A stretch of DNA of 64,000 nucleotides from Hippophae tibetana. Taxonomy: Eukaryota > Streptophyta > Magnoliopsida > Rosales > Elaeagnaceae. The stretch lies in assembly GCA_037013495.1 (NCBI GenBank), contig CM072805.1, positions 22,098,669 through 22,162,668 on the forward strand, given 5' to 3'. Shown piece by piece: positions 23,258 through 34,664 of this stretch (its first letter is position 1; every line of letters starts with the position of its first letter). A program made the translations under genes and the position numbers. Under the pieces are notes generated by a model. The model was not told the DNA's origin and did not search any database. It saw only the letters and a program-made list of their open reading frames with translations.

Positions 23258-23644
23258 TATTGGTTTGTAAACTTGTTTAAAAACCCAAAAATAAAATTAA
23301 AAACTCTTTGAAATATTCTAGCCCATTTGAAGTCCAACTCATAGAAGCTTCTATGGTGATGATCTGGATGGATAAGGATACAACTCATGGTTGGTGGGAA
23401 GAAGAAAATCAATGGGGTTAGGTAAGGATATAGGTGTATGCTTTAGATTGTTTTGGTAGGTTTATATTGTATAACTTAGATTTATTAGTTGTTTCTATAA
23501 ATACATCTCAGTAGCAATATAATAATTAAGTTAAAAAAATCAGAAACAAAAATTTGAGAGTTTTTGAGTGTTTTTGAAAAATTGTTCTTAAGTGTTCTCA
23601 AGTGTTTTTGAATTTTCAAAATTTTGATTAATAATATTCCAATA
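23258..23644 (+). repeat. 3' LTR of the copia element
   Basis: 387 bp, TATTGG...CCAATA. Both terminal TG/CA dinucleotides are altered relative to the 5' LTR, by changes that keep the two ends complementary. TCTTT follows at 23645-23649. Confidence 0.88.
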
Positions 23645-23649
23645 TCTTT

Positions 23650-24740
23650 GTCAATCTCAATTTCAGGTAATGCACAAGTTAAGTGTTTAGTTTGCTCTAT
23701 AAGGCCTCATATTTCTACATCTGAGATAAAAATGGGAGGGGTGTTTATTATGTAAGTAAGATAGGGGATTGATAGAGACAAAATTTTCTTTTTCGTGTGA
23801 GTTAATGGTCCCAAACTTCACAAAAAGATTTTTATCATATGCGAGAGTAGAAGTGGAAACATTTGTATAGGGAAAGGCACCCAAGTAGATGGACTTTAAG
23901 AGGTATATGCGGGATAGTAGAGAAGTGAGCGAATACAATTTAATTTGTGACCATAATACAATGGCTATGATAGGATGTATAGGTGTGACGATAACATTTG
24001 ATGATAACTAATGAATATAGAGAGAAGTGAGAGAATGACACCAATAAAAAGAACTGGGATTTTCAAGATATTCTAAAGAGTATCTAGGAGTAGACATCAA
24101 CATGTGAAGGGTTTTTCTTTCCACCAATCGAACCAGAAAGAAGTGATGCCATGGAATAAACCCAAAAAACCCTAAATGTAGCATATTCAAAGAAGAAGTA
24201 TAATAGATCACACTAACATCTAGAATTTTTTTTTTTATCTAGAAGCATTGATGTTATAGGAAGTGGATGATGCAAAAGAGGTGATTGGGTGAAAAATTGC
24301 AAGTTGGAGCTATCGATTGGGTAGCAAAAAAAAAAAAAGATAATACAACGAAATGATTGTATGATCTTGTAAGAGAGAATTTCAGAAACCCTTTCAACTA
24401 CTTGAGAGAAAAAGAAAACATGTTAAAGAGATGTAGGGTAGCAAAAAAGAAAATATGTATGATCATTAATGGGAAACTCTTCAATGCTCGAGGCGAATTA
24501 AAATAGATAGGAAGTAATATAAGAAGTTTGGCAAACTAGATGGAGAGAGTGAAAGAAACTCAAACATATGTGATACTCATGATTTAGCTGACAAGCATGG
24601 TGAAAAAACAATCAACAATCAGTGCTACAATGAATAAGGAAAATAGATTTAGATCGTCAAAACTACTTCAAAGCCCTAAAAGTCTCAGCACCAAATGAGA
24701 ACCCAAAGTTAGAGTTTTTCTTCTTCTTATTTTTACCAGT
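23650..24740 (-). pseudogene. LINE 5' piece: ORF1 N-terminal remnant and leader
   Basis: Minus-strand coding sense carries on from 19122 (…PEEVIIVASIKLVGKV) through the join at 23650 (LPEIEID) and upward. This matches the region just before the LINE 'LVGK(V/L)' ORF1 block. Frames at 23938-23687 and 24211-24008 are pieces of the same decayed ORF1. The 5' limit at about 24740 is set only by the change to AT-rich sequence. Confidence 0.5.
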
Positions 24741-25600
24741 TTACTATTATAAGAATGTTGAAGGCTTGATATTTCTTTCTAAAATATTGGTTAAATTTCT
24801 TCACCGCAATTTATTGTTTAGTCAAATTGAGATTATATATTAGTAAAGATATTATCACAATTATTTTAGTTATTACAACCACAAAAACACATTAATTGGC
24901 TATTTTTTCATGAAATCAATTATATTTTATTATCATTATTATTGAATAAATTATCATTAATAAATAATAATTATGAAAATAAAAATTTAAATTCAATGAA
25001 TATCCCAACCCTTATATTTTTGTCTACTAATTATTGTGCACATTCCAGTGATATGGATTGAGCCTTTATCCGTAATAATTACGTGTATTTCATACCACCA
25101 ACAATCATACGAAATGAAAACAAATATAAAACTTTATATTATACTTTTGTCCAATAAATTTAAATTTATAGGTTAAAATGTTTTTCATTTGTTACTAATT
25201 TGACCTCTCAAAATTTTCAATCTAGTTTTACAGAGTGGACTGCACTATGCAAAATGTCTAGATGTATTAGAATACGTAATTTATTAGATGATATTTTATA
25301 GTAGTCGAAGCTTATATATACTTGCAATTTACATCTATTGTAATAGTCATTCTGCAATTGAACGGGTAGGAAAAAATGTATGTACACTACTTGTTAGTTG
25401 TATTTAATTATGTTATTATTTATGTACATGAAAATATATGAGTACTAGTAAAATGCACATGTTACAAACGTGGTAAATGCCTATTTTTTTTATTTCTATA
25501 AAGTTTATATTTATCACATTGTTATTTGATAATGGTTAAATTTTAAAATTATTTCTTAGCAATATTAATTGAAAATAAATTTTAATAACGTCACTGTGAT
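24741..25600. other. AT-rich intergenic DNA
   Basis: I see no coding frame, repeat boundary or RNA gene here. The stretch separates the LINE nest from the MITE at 25601. Confidence 0.6.
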
Positions 25601-25891
25601 TAGGGGTGTTCAAAAATCAGACAGGACCGATCCAGTCTGGTCCGGTCCGATTTGTATTAATTAAAATCGTTTTTCAAACTGGTTGATCTGATTATATTAA
25701 TTTTAAATCAGACCAAACCAGACTAATTTTAATAATATATTAAATTTCTCATATTACTTCTCAGTTGATTAAATCTCTCATATTTTAATCAAATGTATAT
25801 CATTAGGTGTATCATATTTATATATTATTAACTAGATCAAACCATTGAAAATTATTAATCAAATCAGACCAAACAGTTCGATTACACCTTA
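25601..25891. mobile_element. hAT-like MITE
   Basis: A 291-bp non-coding element begins TAGGGGTGTTC and ends GATTACACCTTA, whose complement TAAGGTGTAATC is an imperfect inverted copy. An 8-bp near-perfect target duplication flanks it: ACTGTGAT at 25593-25600 and ACTATGAT at 25892-25899. Subterminal GACCGGTCC-like and AGACCAAAC-like motifs occur in both orientations. Eight-base duplications and short imperfect termini are characteristic of hAT elements. It would need transposase from elsewhere. Confidence 0.7.
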
Positions 25892-25899
25892 ACTATGAT

Positions 25900-26600
25900 A
25901 GACGTCACAATGCTAGAGGAATTAGTTTTTGAGGAAGATGTAGATGTTTTCAAATATTTTTTGTGTATGATGTGAGTAATTAAATTTTAAAGTAATGCCT
26001 CCTACATCTCAACCATTGGCTTATTTCAATATTTTTTAAACTAAATAAGTAAAACGATATTATAATATTTCAATTGATTAGCATAAATGCCTAAATTGAA
26101 CTTTATAACAAAAATAATTTGATTGTTAATATCAATTTTTATCAACATCAAGTACGAATTTCCTCTGAGAATTTGCGAAATGAATAAATTGTTAGACCAC
26201 CTTGTGAGGGATGGTTTTTGGCCTTGTAATGCTTAAATAAGAAACTATAAGATGAATGTTAGAGGAGATTTATGAACTTGCTCTAATATTATATGAAAAA
26301 AGAGTGTTTAGCTATGATTCTATATTATGAGATTCAAGTTCAACTTATTATAATTGTGTGCATATGTGAATATATATAAGAAAAAAAAAATTAACCTGAT
26401 AGTTATCTCTTAAAGAGATAGGATTGGCTTGTTATAGCTTTGTAGATATTTATCTTTTATTATCTCTTTAATTATCTATTTACAATAATTATTGGACCTT
26501 TATTTCTTTAATATAACTATCTTGTGATTATACTTATTTGATGAGTGGACACTTATTAGGATTCCACTCTTTGACTGCCATATGAGATGTATGAAATTAC
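25900..26600. other. AT-rich DNA, possible decayed LTR
   Basis: No gene is seen. A segment from TGTTAGACC (about 26191) to CCCAACA (about 26608) has LTR-like ends and precedes the gag-like region, but I found no partner copy, so it stays a possibility only. Confidence 0.3.
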
Positions 26601-29530
26601 CCCAACATCATCCCCCGGACTTTTTGGCCCTTGGTCTAGAAGGTTTAATCATAATTTTTTTCGATACTTGTGTTCAATACCCCTTTGATTTATGCCTAAA
26701 GGGTGCATGCCATGTTTGGCTATTCAAAATGTGTGCGATAATGTCCTACTTCCAATGATGTTTTTGGATTTTTGATGAGACTTTTGGTTAGAAAATTACA
26801 TCAAACTCAATGTTTTTATCAAGAAAGTTAAACCTTTTTTTTACTTTGGAAGGAAGCTCAAAATTCAAATCCTAAGCATAGTTCCTTTAGGATTAGCCAA
26901 GCAATCGTGACCATTAATTGTGATTTTAAAAGGGTGGATGAGATCACCTTACCATCTCTATAAATACAAGCTCGTATTTCTTTGTGTTCTTTATAACTCA
27001 TAACACATCTAACTGGTTGCGACTTGGCCAATAGTGGTTGGGAATGAGTCGTGTTGGATAATGGCCTTGGGCCATCTCAACATCCTGATTCTTCTAGTTT
27101 TTTCCATGGGGTCATTTGGGTGTCTGTTTGGGGAAAATTAAGTCTTCGGGTGGTAAAGATTAGCATCTATTCCAATGGGCATTCCTATATAACAGTTGGG
27201 TACTTATTGGAGTAATCTTGAGCACTTCTCTGTGAACACGTTAAATTTCTAGATTATTGATCATTACTTAGACATGGTAAGGAATATGTTTCGGATTCTC
27301 TAGTCCATTACTTTATCCACTAATCACTTATTCGTGGGATTATGACTCTTATTTTGGCCTATAATGTAGGAGTTCTTGATTGACATCAATGTGGCTTTGG
27401 GATAGTTTGCTCGATCGTGGCTGCTTTAAAAAGATCACAATAGAAAACTTACCATGGAGGAGTTTAACCACTATTATCATTCATATCTTAAGGGAGGTAG
27501 TAGGGGTTGGTACCATTTAAGCCAGTTGCCAACAATATCCTAATAGATAAAACCAGATACTAATAAAGGATGGAATGAGGCTTTATTCACTACTATGGAC
27601 CATTTGACATTTTTTTGTCCCTTGATATTCTTCATATACCTACCCAAGTTAAAAGAGAGGATAGATTTTTTTAAACTTAGTCTTTTGTTATAACTCTTTG
27701 TAGTGTCCCGACTTGTTTACTTTTGTTTGCAATGGACTGGACCTAAGTTAACATTGCTCTTGGGTAGATAGATTTTATCAAATCACTCTATTATTTTTCC
27801 CCATTGTGATGGTGCATCGACAAACTTATTATCCCTAATTGGATTGCTTATTAGGGTATAGACACCACTATAGTTTATCCAAAGGGCATAAGTGCTCCAG
27901 ATTTGGATAGTAAGTATTTATTGTAACTTAATATCTTTAAGTCGTTTAGTTCTAAGAGATCGGCATATTCTAATAAATTTTAATTTCTTACAATTATAAA
28001 TTTTTTATATCCTTCTAAGAAGAAAAATAGTACAAAAACAATGATCCATTTCTTGAGAGATTCCATCTCAAAAGATATGCCTAAGAAGGTTAAGGCTTTA
28101 CGAAAGTATAAGGCTTCTAAGAAAAAGATAAATAGCTCTGGGGTGATTGTTGTTGGATCATGATCTAGGAAGGTCAAATCCCTCCAATAACTATTGATAT
28201 TCCTTCTAGTATAATAGAGGATGAGTTTGGTCTGAGGCTCATTGACTTAGATGAGGACGTCATGGATCCATCTAAGCCTTTTATAGTTCCAAATGTTTTG
28301 AAACCTACAAGGCTTATAGATGATGATATCTCTGCCTTAGTGAGTACATAAAAACATTTTATTGAGGATTTAGAGTATGCCATCATGGCGCACGTTGGCT
28401 TTGAGAGGCATTTGACAATCACCGAGGAGGCACTTAGTAGGATAACCGACATTAAACATGCTACTGAGGCTACTTGTTGCAAGTTAGATCTTCAGTTGGA
28501 GAAATCTAGGGTGGAGCTTTCTATAGCTGGAAAGATACAGGACAAGTCCATGGTGGCCCTAGAAGTATCCAATATGAAGTTTTGTCGCTTGGGCCAAAGA
28601 GAAGGAACAAACTAATGAGTTATCTAGGAGCCTTATTTTACTTCCTATTCAGGCCTTACAATGTTTGCTTAACATTTTTCTAAGTTGGGGGTGACTTGTT
28701 GGTCTAAGTATTTTTTAGCCTATTAGCCCATACTTAAAGTGCTTGAATTTGTTCAAGTGGTCCAACCATGAGATAGTTCTCAACTTATGAAAATTTTAAT
28801 TATCGATTCATTAGAGATTCATCATCTCATCATTGAAGTCTTGTAAGTCTAAGTCTTGTATAAGAACTTAAAATACTTCTTGGACTTGAGATGTCATGGA
28901 TTTTGAGTCATGGATCTTTTTAGGGCCAATTATGAGGTGATAAGGAACTTAATAGGCTATTATTTATATTAGTTGTCCTAAATCACATGACAACACATTA
29001 ATCTCCGATAGAACATTTGGCAACTCGACCTTGAAAACACAAAGCTTACTTGTTGAGTTACTTCTTATTCACTACCTTAATAGGGGTGTATGTCTTGGTT
29101 AGGTATTGAGGTTTTTATTGCACTTCTTACATGTTGGGTAGATTGGATGATAAGGCATTAGACTCATTAGTTTGGATGCTTCTTATGATGCATGTCCTTT
29201 TGGGGTACCGAGGGTTTTATTGCTCTTAGTCCTATGGTGATAAAGCTCTCGAACCATGACTCTTTCAAAGTCTATGGTTAATTAAGAAGAGTTTATACCA
29301 AGTTAAGATTAGATTAGTTTTATTTTAAACAGTATAACCTATGATTAGAGTGAGTTGTATCTTAACATGTCCAACTTTTGTGGATTTTTTGTTGACTTTT
29401 GTGTTGAAACAAAGAGTTTAATTATTAGAATATTCCTTGTTCATTGACTTTCACATGGGTGTATACCATAGATGGTTACTGAAGGCTGCTCAGTTATAGG
29501 GCTACGGAGCTATCGATCTATGGTCTCCTT
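26600..29530 (+). pseudogene. Decayed gag-like region of a gypsy-type transposon (Transposase_28-like)
   Basis: Composition is less AT-rich than the neighbours and scattered coding pieces are readable on the plus strand. At about 27430-27600 there is MEEFNHYYHSYLKGGSRGWY, then PDTNKGWNEALF. These resemble the 'GWYYF' and 'SSNKGWKDRFFFV' blocks of the plant putative gypsy-type transposon family (PF04195). Downstream, 28170-28615 holds an acidic segment and then a coiled-coil-like 76-aa frame (28385-28615). Many stops and shifts prevent any full frame. No pol is seen. The identification rests on two short motifs. Confidence 0.38.
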
Positions 29531-31800
29531 TTAAGGTATAAAAATATCAAAATAAAAATATATATATTTAAAAAGTATTAATTTTTAAAAAATATATGAA
29601 AATAATACATAAATGATAGAAGAAAAATAATCATGTATCTGAATGGCAAGAGACAAGATCTCAAATGTTTTCTGTGTGAGATAATAGTGTAAACCGTATT
29701 CAAAAGCAGTCATGTTAAATAGTTGTACTCAAATTGAAAATATATGGATCATGAAAAATAAATATATAGTATATATACAAGCAATTGGGACATTTGTTAC
29801 TAGTAAAACCTAGGTGACTTGAATGTAAATATTACACTTTTTTTTATAAAAAATATCTTTGTTAAATTCTATAATGTATTTAAATTTTATATGATATTAT
29901 ATAAATAAATAATTATAATTTTATTAATTAATTAAATGATATTTATTAAAAATAAATAAGTTTGTTTTATAATGATAATTTCATAGTAACATTATTCGTA
30001 TATTAATTAAAAATGGTTTCTTCTTTGAAAAGAGCTCAAATTTCAGTTAGAAGGATTTTCCATATCATTATTACACCTGTCTCCCTTAGAATTTATCTCT
30101 AACAGTAACGAGTAACATCTAGTCATTTTTGTTTTTTAATTTTTTATTAAATGCACCACGTATTCTCATGTTATCATTTTTTTTATATCTATTTTCATAT
30201 TTATATAAATGTTATATATATTTCAATCCTCGTATTACTACTATATGTGATATATATATATATTATATTTTATTACATATATTATCATTTTTTATTTACT
30301 TTTACTATATGACTTACACATACTTATAACATCATAATAAAATTATATTTCTAATTTTTAACATTAGTAGTTTTATTTATTATTTCAATTTTTTTTATCA
30401 AAATTCAAAATAATTAATAGATAAAGAAATTATCCAATTCATTTCACACACAAGCATTTGAATTTACTACTGTAATAGTACTTTAATTTCATTTTTGGTA
30501 TAATTTATATCCTTATTATTAATTGGTATATTTTTTATCCTTATTATTAATTAATATCTTAATGATACCCATTTAAAAAAAATGTATTAATCTAATTTAA
30601 AACTCAACATTAAATTGAGAATTTTAACATACATATTATATATGATATTTTACGAGTATTTTTGTTTTTTTTAATATTTTTCTCTTATCTCTAGTTTTTC
30701 TTAGTTCTCTATTTCTATCAAACTTACTCTCTTGATTTTTTCCCACTCTTTATTTATCTTTTATCTCTCTTTTATGTTAATATCAACCTTAGAAGGTAGA
30801 ATTGTTTCTCTTTCATATAAGCATCTTTTATAAGTGTTGTATTTTTTATACTTTTATATTATATATGATTTATTTGTTTAATTTAAATATTTAGATATTG
30901 TATAATAACTATCACTTTTATATGTTGGATTATATTCTATATTATAAAAATGTTAATAGTTTTTAAAATTTAATTTATTCACGTCAAGGTAACATCAATT
31001 TGATAATCTTTAAAGGAAAAAAAGGTTGAAAATGAGGTAAAATAAGTAAAAAAAATATATTAAAATTTGTATTTAAAGATTAAAAAATGAAAAAAAATAT
31101 TTTCCTTAAAGACGAGGAGAGATGAAAAATGTCAAAAATATTATCATTTTTTTAAATTATGATGATTATATAAATAAATTATATTAAATTAAAATATTTT
31201 TTAAATATAAGTATTATAAACATATTAATTTATAAAAAAAATAAAAAAATACTTAAAATAAAAGTAAAATTAAAATATTATTAAAATAAACCAATCCTAG
31301 CTTGATCTCACACCAATTTTATTGAACTAAAATGTTAGATAATAAATACTAATCGAAAAAATAAATGTGGGTTCAATTATATACCGTTATTCATATATTT
31401 GATTTAGTTTTTATTCGATAAATTTTGAATAATAATTAAATATAAAATAAACGTATACATTTATACTAAAAATTAATTATATATTTTTAATTAATTTATA
31501 TATTAATTAAATTAAATTATATATTAATTAATAATTAAGATTTATTAAAAAAATTAAAAAAATGATTTTTTTAAAAAATATATTTTAATAACTATGCTGA
31601 ATCGATTAAAAAACTATAAATAAATTGTAACGATTTATAGACTATTCTGAGTAAATATTTTATAATTCAGTTCGTCACCGCCACAAATCGAACCCATCTT
31701 TATACATCTGGATTCTCGAAGTCATTTGTTATTGGCCAGCTAAAATGTCATTATTATTCGTTTAATGAGGTGGTTTTCCGCTCATCTACTCTACCCAAAT
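29531..31800. other. Very AT-rich intergenic DNA upstream of KCR copy B
   Basis: No gene is seen. Contents are poly-A/T runs, short TA tracts (for example about 30249-30262) and a frame at 30129-30329 that is low-complexity and not credible. Confidence 0.6.
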
Positions 31801-32067
31801 CCACACTTTTATTTTCTTTTTGTCAATTAAGATCCACACTCTAATTTTTGATGAATCTTGCCGTCTCTCCTCTGTCCTCAATAAATACACTCCCATATGT
31901 TTCTGCTGTCTCCTATGCCTTCTCTCATACTTTTTTCGGAAATTATACCATTCACTTCCCATTTATGAATTTCCCCAACTATACGAAACCCCATTCATTT
32001 TGTTCCTAGAAAACCCATTTATTTGATAACTTAATTGGTTTAGATCCAAGGAAAGTACTCTGTATAA
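31801..32067 (+). promoter_or_regulatory. Probable promoter and 5' UTR of KCR copy B
   Basis: A possible TATA element, CAATAAATAC, lies at about 31879-31888. It is followed by pyrimidine-rich sequence and about 150 bp to the ATG at 32068. A TATAAATGG just before and over the start codon is too close to serve as a TATA box. The short upstream frame 31820-32026 has no recognisable product. No transcription start can be fixed from sequence. Confidence 0.3.
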
Positions 32068-34664
32068 ATGGAGCTCTGTTTTCTGGGCAATCTCAAGGCT
32101 CAGCCTTTCTGGGGTCTAGTGTTATTTTCTGTGGGTTCTTTCTCGGTTCTGAAATGTTCTCTAGCTTTCCTCAAATGGGTTTATGTCAATTTCCTCAGAC
32201 CTGCAAAAAATCTCAAGAAATATGGGTCATGGGCACTTGTGACTGGACCTACTGATGGTATTGGCAAGGGCTTTGCTTTTCAATTGGCTCGGAAAGGGCT
32301 TAACTTGGTCTTGGTTGGTCGTAACCCAGATAAGTTGAAGGATGTTTCTGATGCGATTCAAGACAAATATGGTAAGACCCAGATTAGGACAGTCGTTGTT
32401 GATTTTACTGGTGATCTTTCCAAGGGCATTCAGATGATTCGTGAGACAATTGAAGGTTTGGATGTTGGTGTTTTGATTAACAATGTTGGAGTATCTTACC
32501 CTTATGCTAGATTCTTTCATGAAGTGGATGAAGAGCTTCTAAGGAATTTAATTAAAGTCAATGTTGAAGGCACTACCAAGGTTACTCAAGCTGTTATTCC
32601 AGGGATGCTTCAGAGGAAGAGAGGTGCTATTGTTAATATTGGCTCTGGTGCTGCAATTGTGATTCCTTCTGATCCTCTTTATGCTGTTTATGCCGCCACT
32701 AAAGCGTAAGGATTTGATGTTTTGCTTCATGTTGATTTTTTCATTTTAAACCATGTATCTGAAAATGTAAAATTTGTGCAAAAAGTATTGATTTTGTTTC
32801 TTATGTTTTTTTTCCAGGTATGTTGATCAGTTTTCAAGGTGCCTCTATGTGGAGTACAAGAAAAGTGGAATCGATGTGCAATGTCAGGTATTGTTTCTGT
32901 TCCAGATCATAGCACTGAAATTTTACTTGATTTCAGCATTTTATGAACATGTCTTGGACTAGATCATGCTTAAAGCATGATGACCAGTTGAATAAGTTAC
33001 TAAAGTAGAGAAGCATGTGACGTGTCCAAAAATAAAATATAGTATGTAGTGTTTACTGGTGCTCTTTTAGGACCATTAAGACTATCTGGTGTCTAATGAA
33101 CATAAACCATTAAGACTATCTTGTGTTGTAATGTGTCATCGGGATTTCAAAAGGATGACATTTCTTAAGACCACACGTTAATCATGGTTTTAGATAGATG
33201 TTCTCTGGTTGTTATCTTGGGTACTTGGATATTGATCAGCCTCACTAAATATTGCCAACATAAATATGTTCAGCTGCTTTTACATTCCTTCTATAATCTA
33301 TGTTACCCCGAATCTTTTAAAAATGTTGTAAATTTGTAGATATGTAACGAGGTGTCCGACATGTCCATTTTTCTCAATTTTTTATAAATTTCCATCAAAT
33401 TGGAGTATTGAGTATCCATACTTTTCTCCATGTTGTGTTGCTTAGACATTGACAATTCATGAAAATAAAGAGTCCATGTAACATAGGCTACACGTGATCC
33501 CTATGTGATGTCTCAAGGCAACCCAATGAGTTAAATGAGGCCATAGCACAATAAGTTTTTTTTAATAACCATTTGCTTCTGCCCAATAAAAGGTTAAGAT
33601 TTTATGGTCAAATTAAGCATCCTATTATTTTGATATATAGCAAAGCAGTCTTATGTGAATTTGCTTTGACAGTTCCTTCTATAAACTGATCCTGTTTCTT
33701 TGTTGATGTCTCATGGAAACTCTAGGAACTTAATTTTAGGCTATATTCACAATATCTCCATAACTAATTGCTTCTAAGTTCTAACGGAATGTGACTTCAA
33801 AATTCAGCTTTTTATGGTCAGATTGAGTATCCTAAATATCTCACAACATGAAGGTCTAGATACCTGCCTTAGGTTTGATATGTCGCAGTTTGAGGAGTCC
33901 ATAATCGATATAACTGTAAATAGCTATAAGTTGCTAATTAAAAGGAGCATTTGGTTAGGCTAATTTTCAGTTATTGGGACACAGCATAGGCACACAGTCT
34001 AGATAATTTCTTGCAGTTGGTTTCTGACTTTTCCATTGAGTCCGAGCTTCTAATTATGTTTCTATGATCTATGCCTTGGTTAGAGGAGTTTCCATTTGTA
34101 ATAAATCTCGATGAAGAAGAGAAACATTGGAGGGGAATAGACAGAAATATGCAATGTATACCCTGATAGTGTATAATAACGAGAAAATTGTCATACTAGT
34201 CCGTAAGTTATGTGAGGAGGTGTAATTTAATTCTTTAGTTATTGGTTTAGTACCTTAATTTATTAAAAAAGAGCACTTTAGTCCCCAATTAGTTCTGTCA
34301 TGGTGTTTGTTTTTCAAGAAAAAATACTTGCAGTGTGCAGCAGCCGTATAGTAACTTGAGCATTTTCATTTATTTATTTTGATTAACCAGGGTTATATGT
34401 TTCATGTAGGTTCCTCTATATGTGGCAACAAAGATGGCATCAATGAAGAGATCTTCATTTTTTGTTCCATCATCGGAAGGATATGCCCGAGCAGCATTGC
34501 AGTGGATTGGCTACGAGCCTCGATGCACGCCATACTGGCCCCATTCTCTTATCTGGGGTTTGCTAAATGCATTGCCTGAGTCCATTATCGATGCATGGAG
34601 GCTGCAGTTTTGCCTTAAGATCCGAAAGAGGGGACAATTCAAAGACTCCCGAAAGCAGGAGTAG
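32068..34664 (+). CDS. KCR1: Very-long-chain 3-oxoacyl-CoA reductase (KCR), copy B
   Basis: Exons are 32068-32705, 32818-32887 and 34410-34664. The introns (32706-32817, 112 bp; 32888-34409, 1522 bp) have GT-AG ends, and the product is 320 aa. A hydrophobic anchor spans about residues 13-40. TGPTDGIG at 59-66 binds NADPH and NNVG is at 138-141. Ser193, Tyr208 and Lys212 form the catalytic set. VPLYVATKM starts at 237 and the protein ends RKQE, a dibasic C-terminus compatible with ER retrieval. The family reduces 3-ketoacyl-CoA in the ER elongase complex, feeding waxes, suberin, sphingolipids and seed very-long-chain lipids. Every position checked fits a working enzyme, so this looks like the functional copy. 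Intron 2 carries a short tandem duplication (ACCATTAAGACTATC at about 33071 and 33107). The start codon is the first Met and gives the family length. The symbol is by family and orthology is not proven. Confidence 0.93.

Larger units (their letters stand above)
19128..23644 (+). mobile_element. Ty1/copia LTR retrotransposon with deleted reverse transcriptase
   Basis: The LTRs (19128-19484 and 23258-23644) begin TGTTGG/TATTGG and end CCAACA/CCAATA. A perfect 5-bp target duplication, TCTTT, sits at 19123-19127 and 23645-23649. The primer site is at 19488 and a polypurine tract at 23249. The 4.5-kb length is short because much of the reverse transcriptase is missing. It lies inside LINE ORF1, whose coding sense continues on both sides. 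LTR differences and many stops show that it is old. Confidence 0.9.
4874..24740 (-). mobile_element. LINE retrotransposon, split into three pieces by nested insertions
   Basis: This is a minus-strand L1-type plant LINE of about 6.6 kb in total. The pieces, in coding order, are about 24740-23650 (5' part), 19122-17153 (rest of ORF1 and start of ORF2) and 8420-4874 (rest of ORF2 and 3' end). Two LTR elements, 19128-23644 and 8421-17147, separate them. At both junctions the coding sense continues once the insert and one target-site copy are removed. Evidence includes the endonuclease motif GDFND at the 17153 edge and the 'LIDLG'-like endonuclease block on the other side at about 8320. The 3' end is taken as the T-run (minus-strand poly-A) at about 4874-4883. 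Many stops and frameshifts show it is dead. The 5' limit is approximate. Confidence 0.8.

Noticed and set aside
31820..32026. 68-aa frame upstream of KCR copy B
   Set aside because: No recognisable domain and lies where the promoter and 5' UTR should be; probably chance.
32227..32730. Minus-strand frames over KCR copy B exon 1
   Set aside because: Antisense shadows of a strongly conserved coding exon.
34379..34579. 66-aa frame starting before KCR copy B exon 3
   Set aside because: It is in a different frame from the exon and covers the splice acceptor; the exon frame gives the conserved KCR C-terminus.
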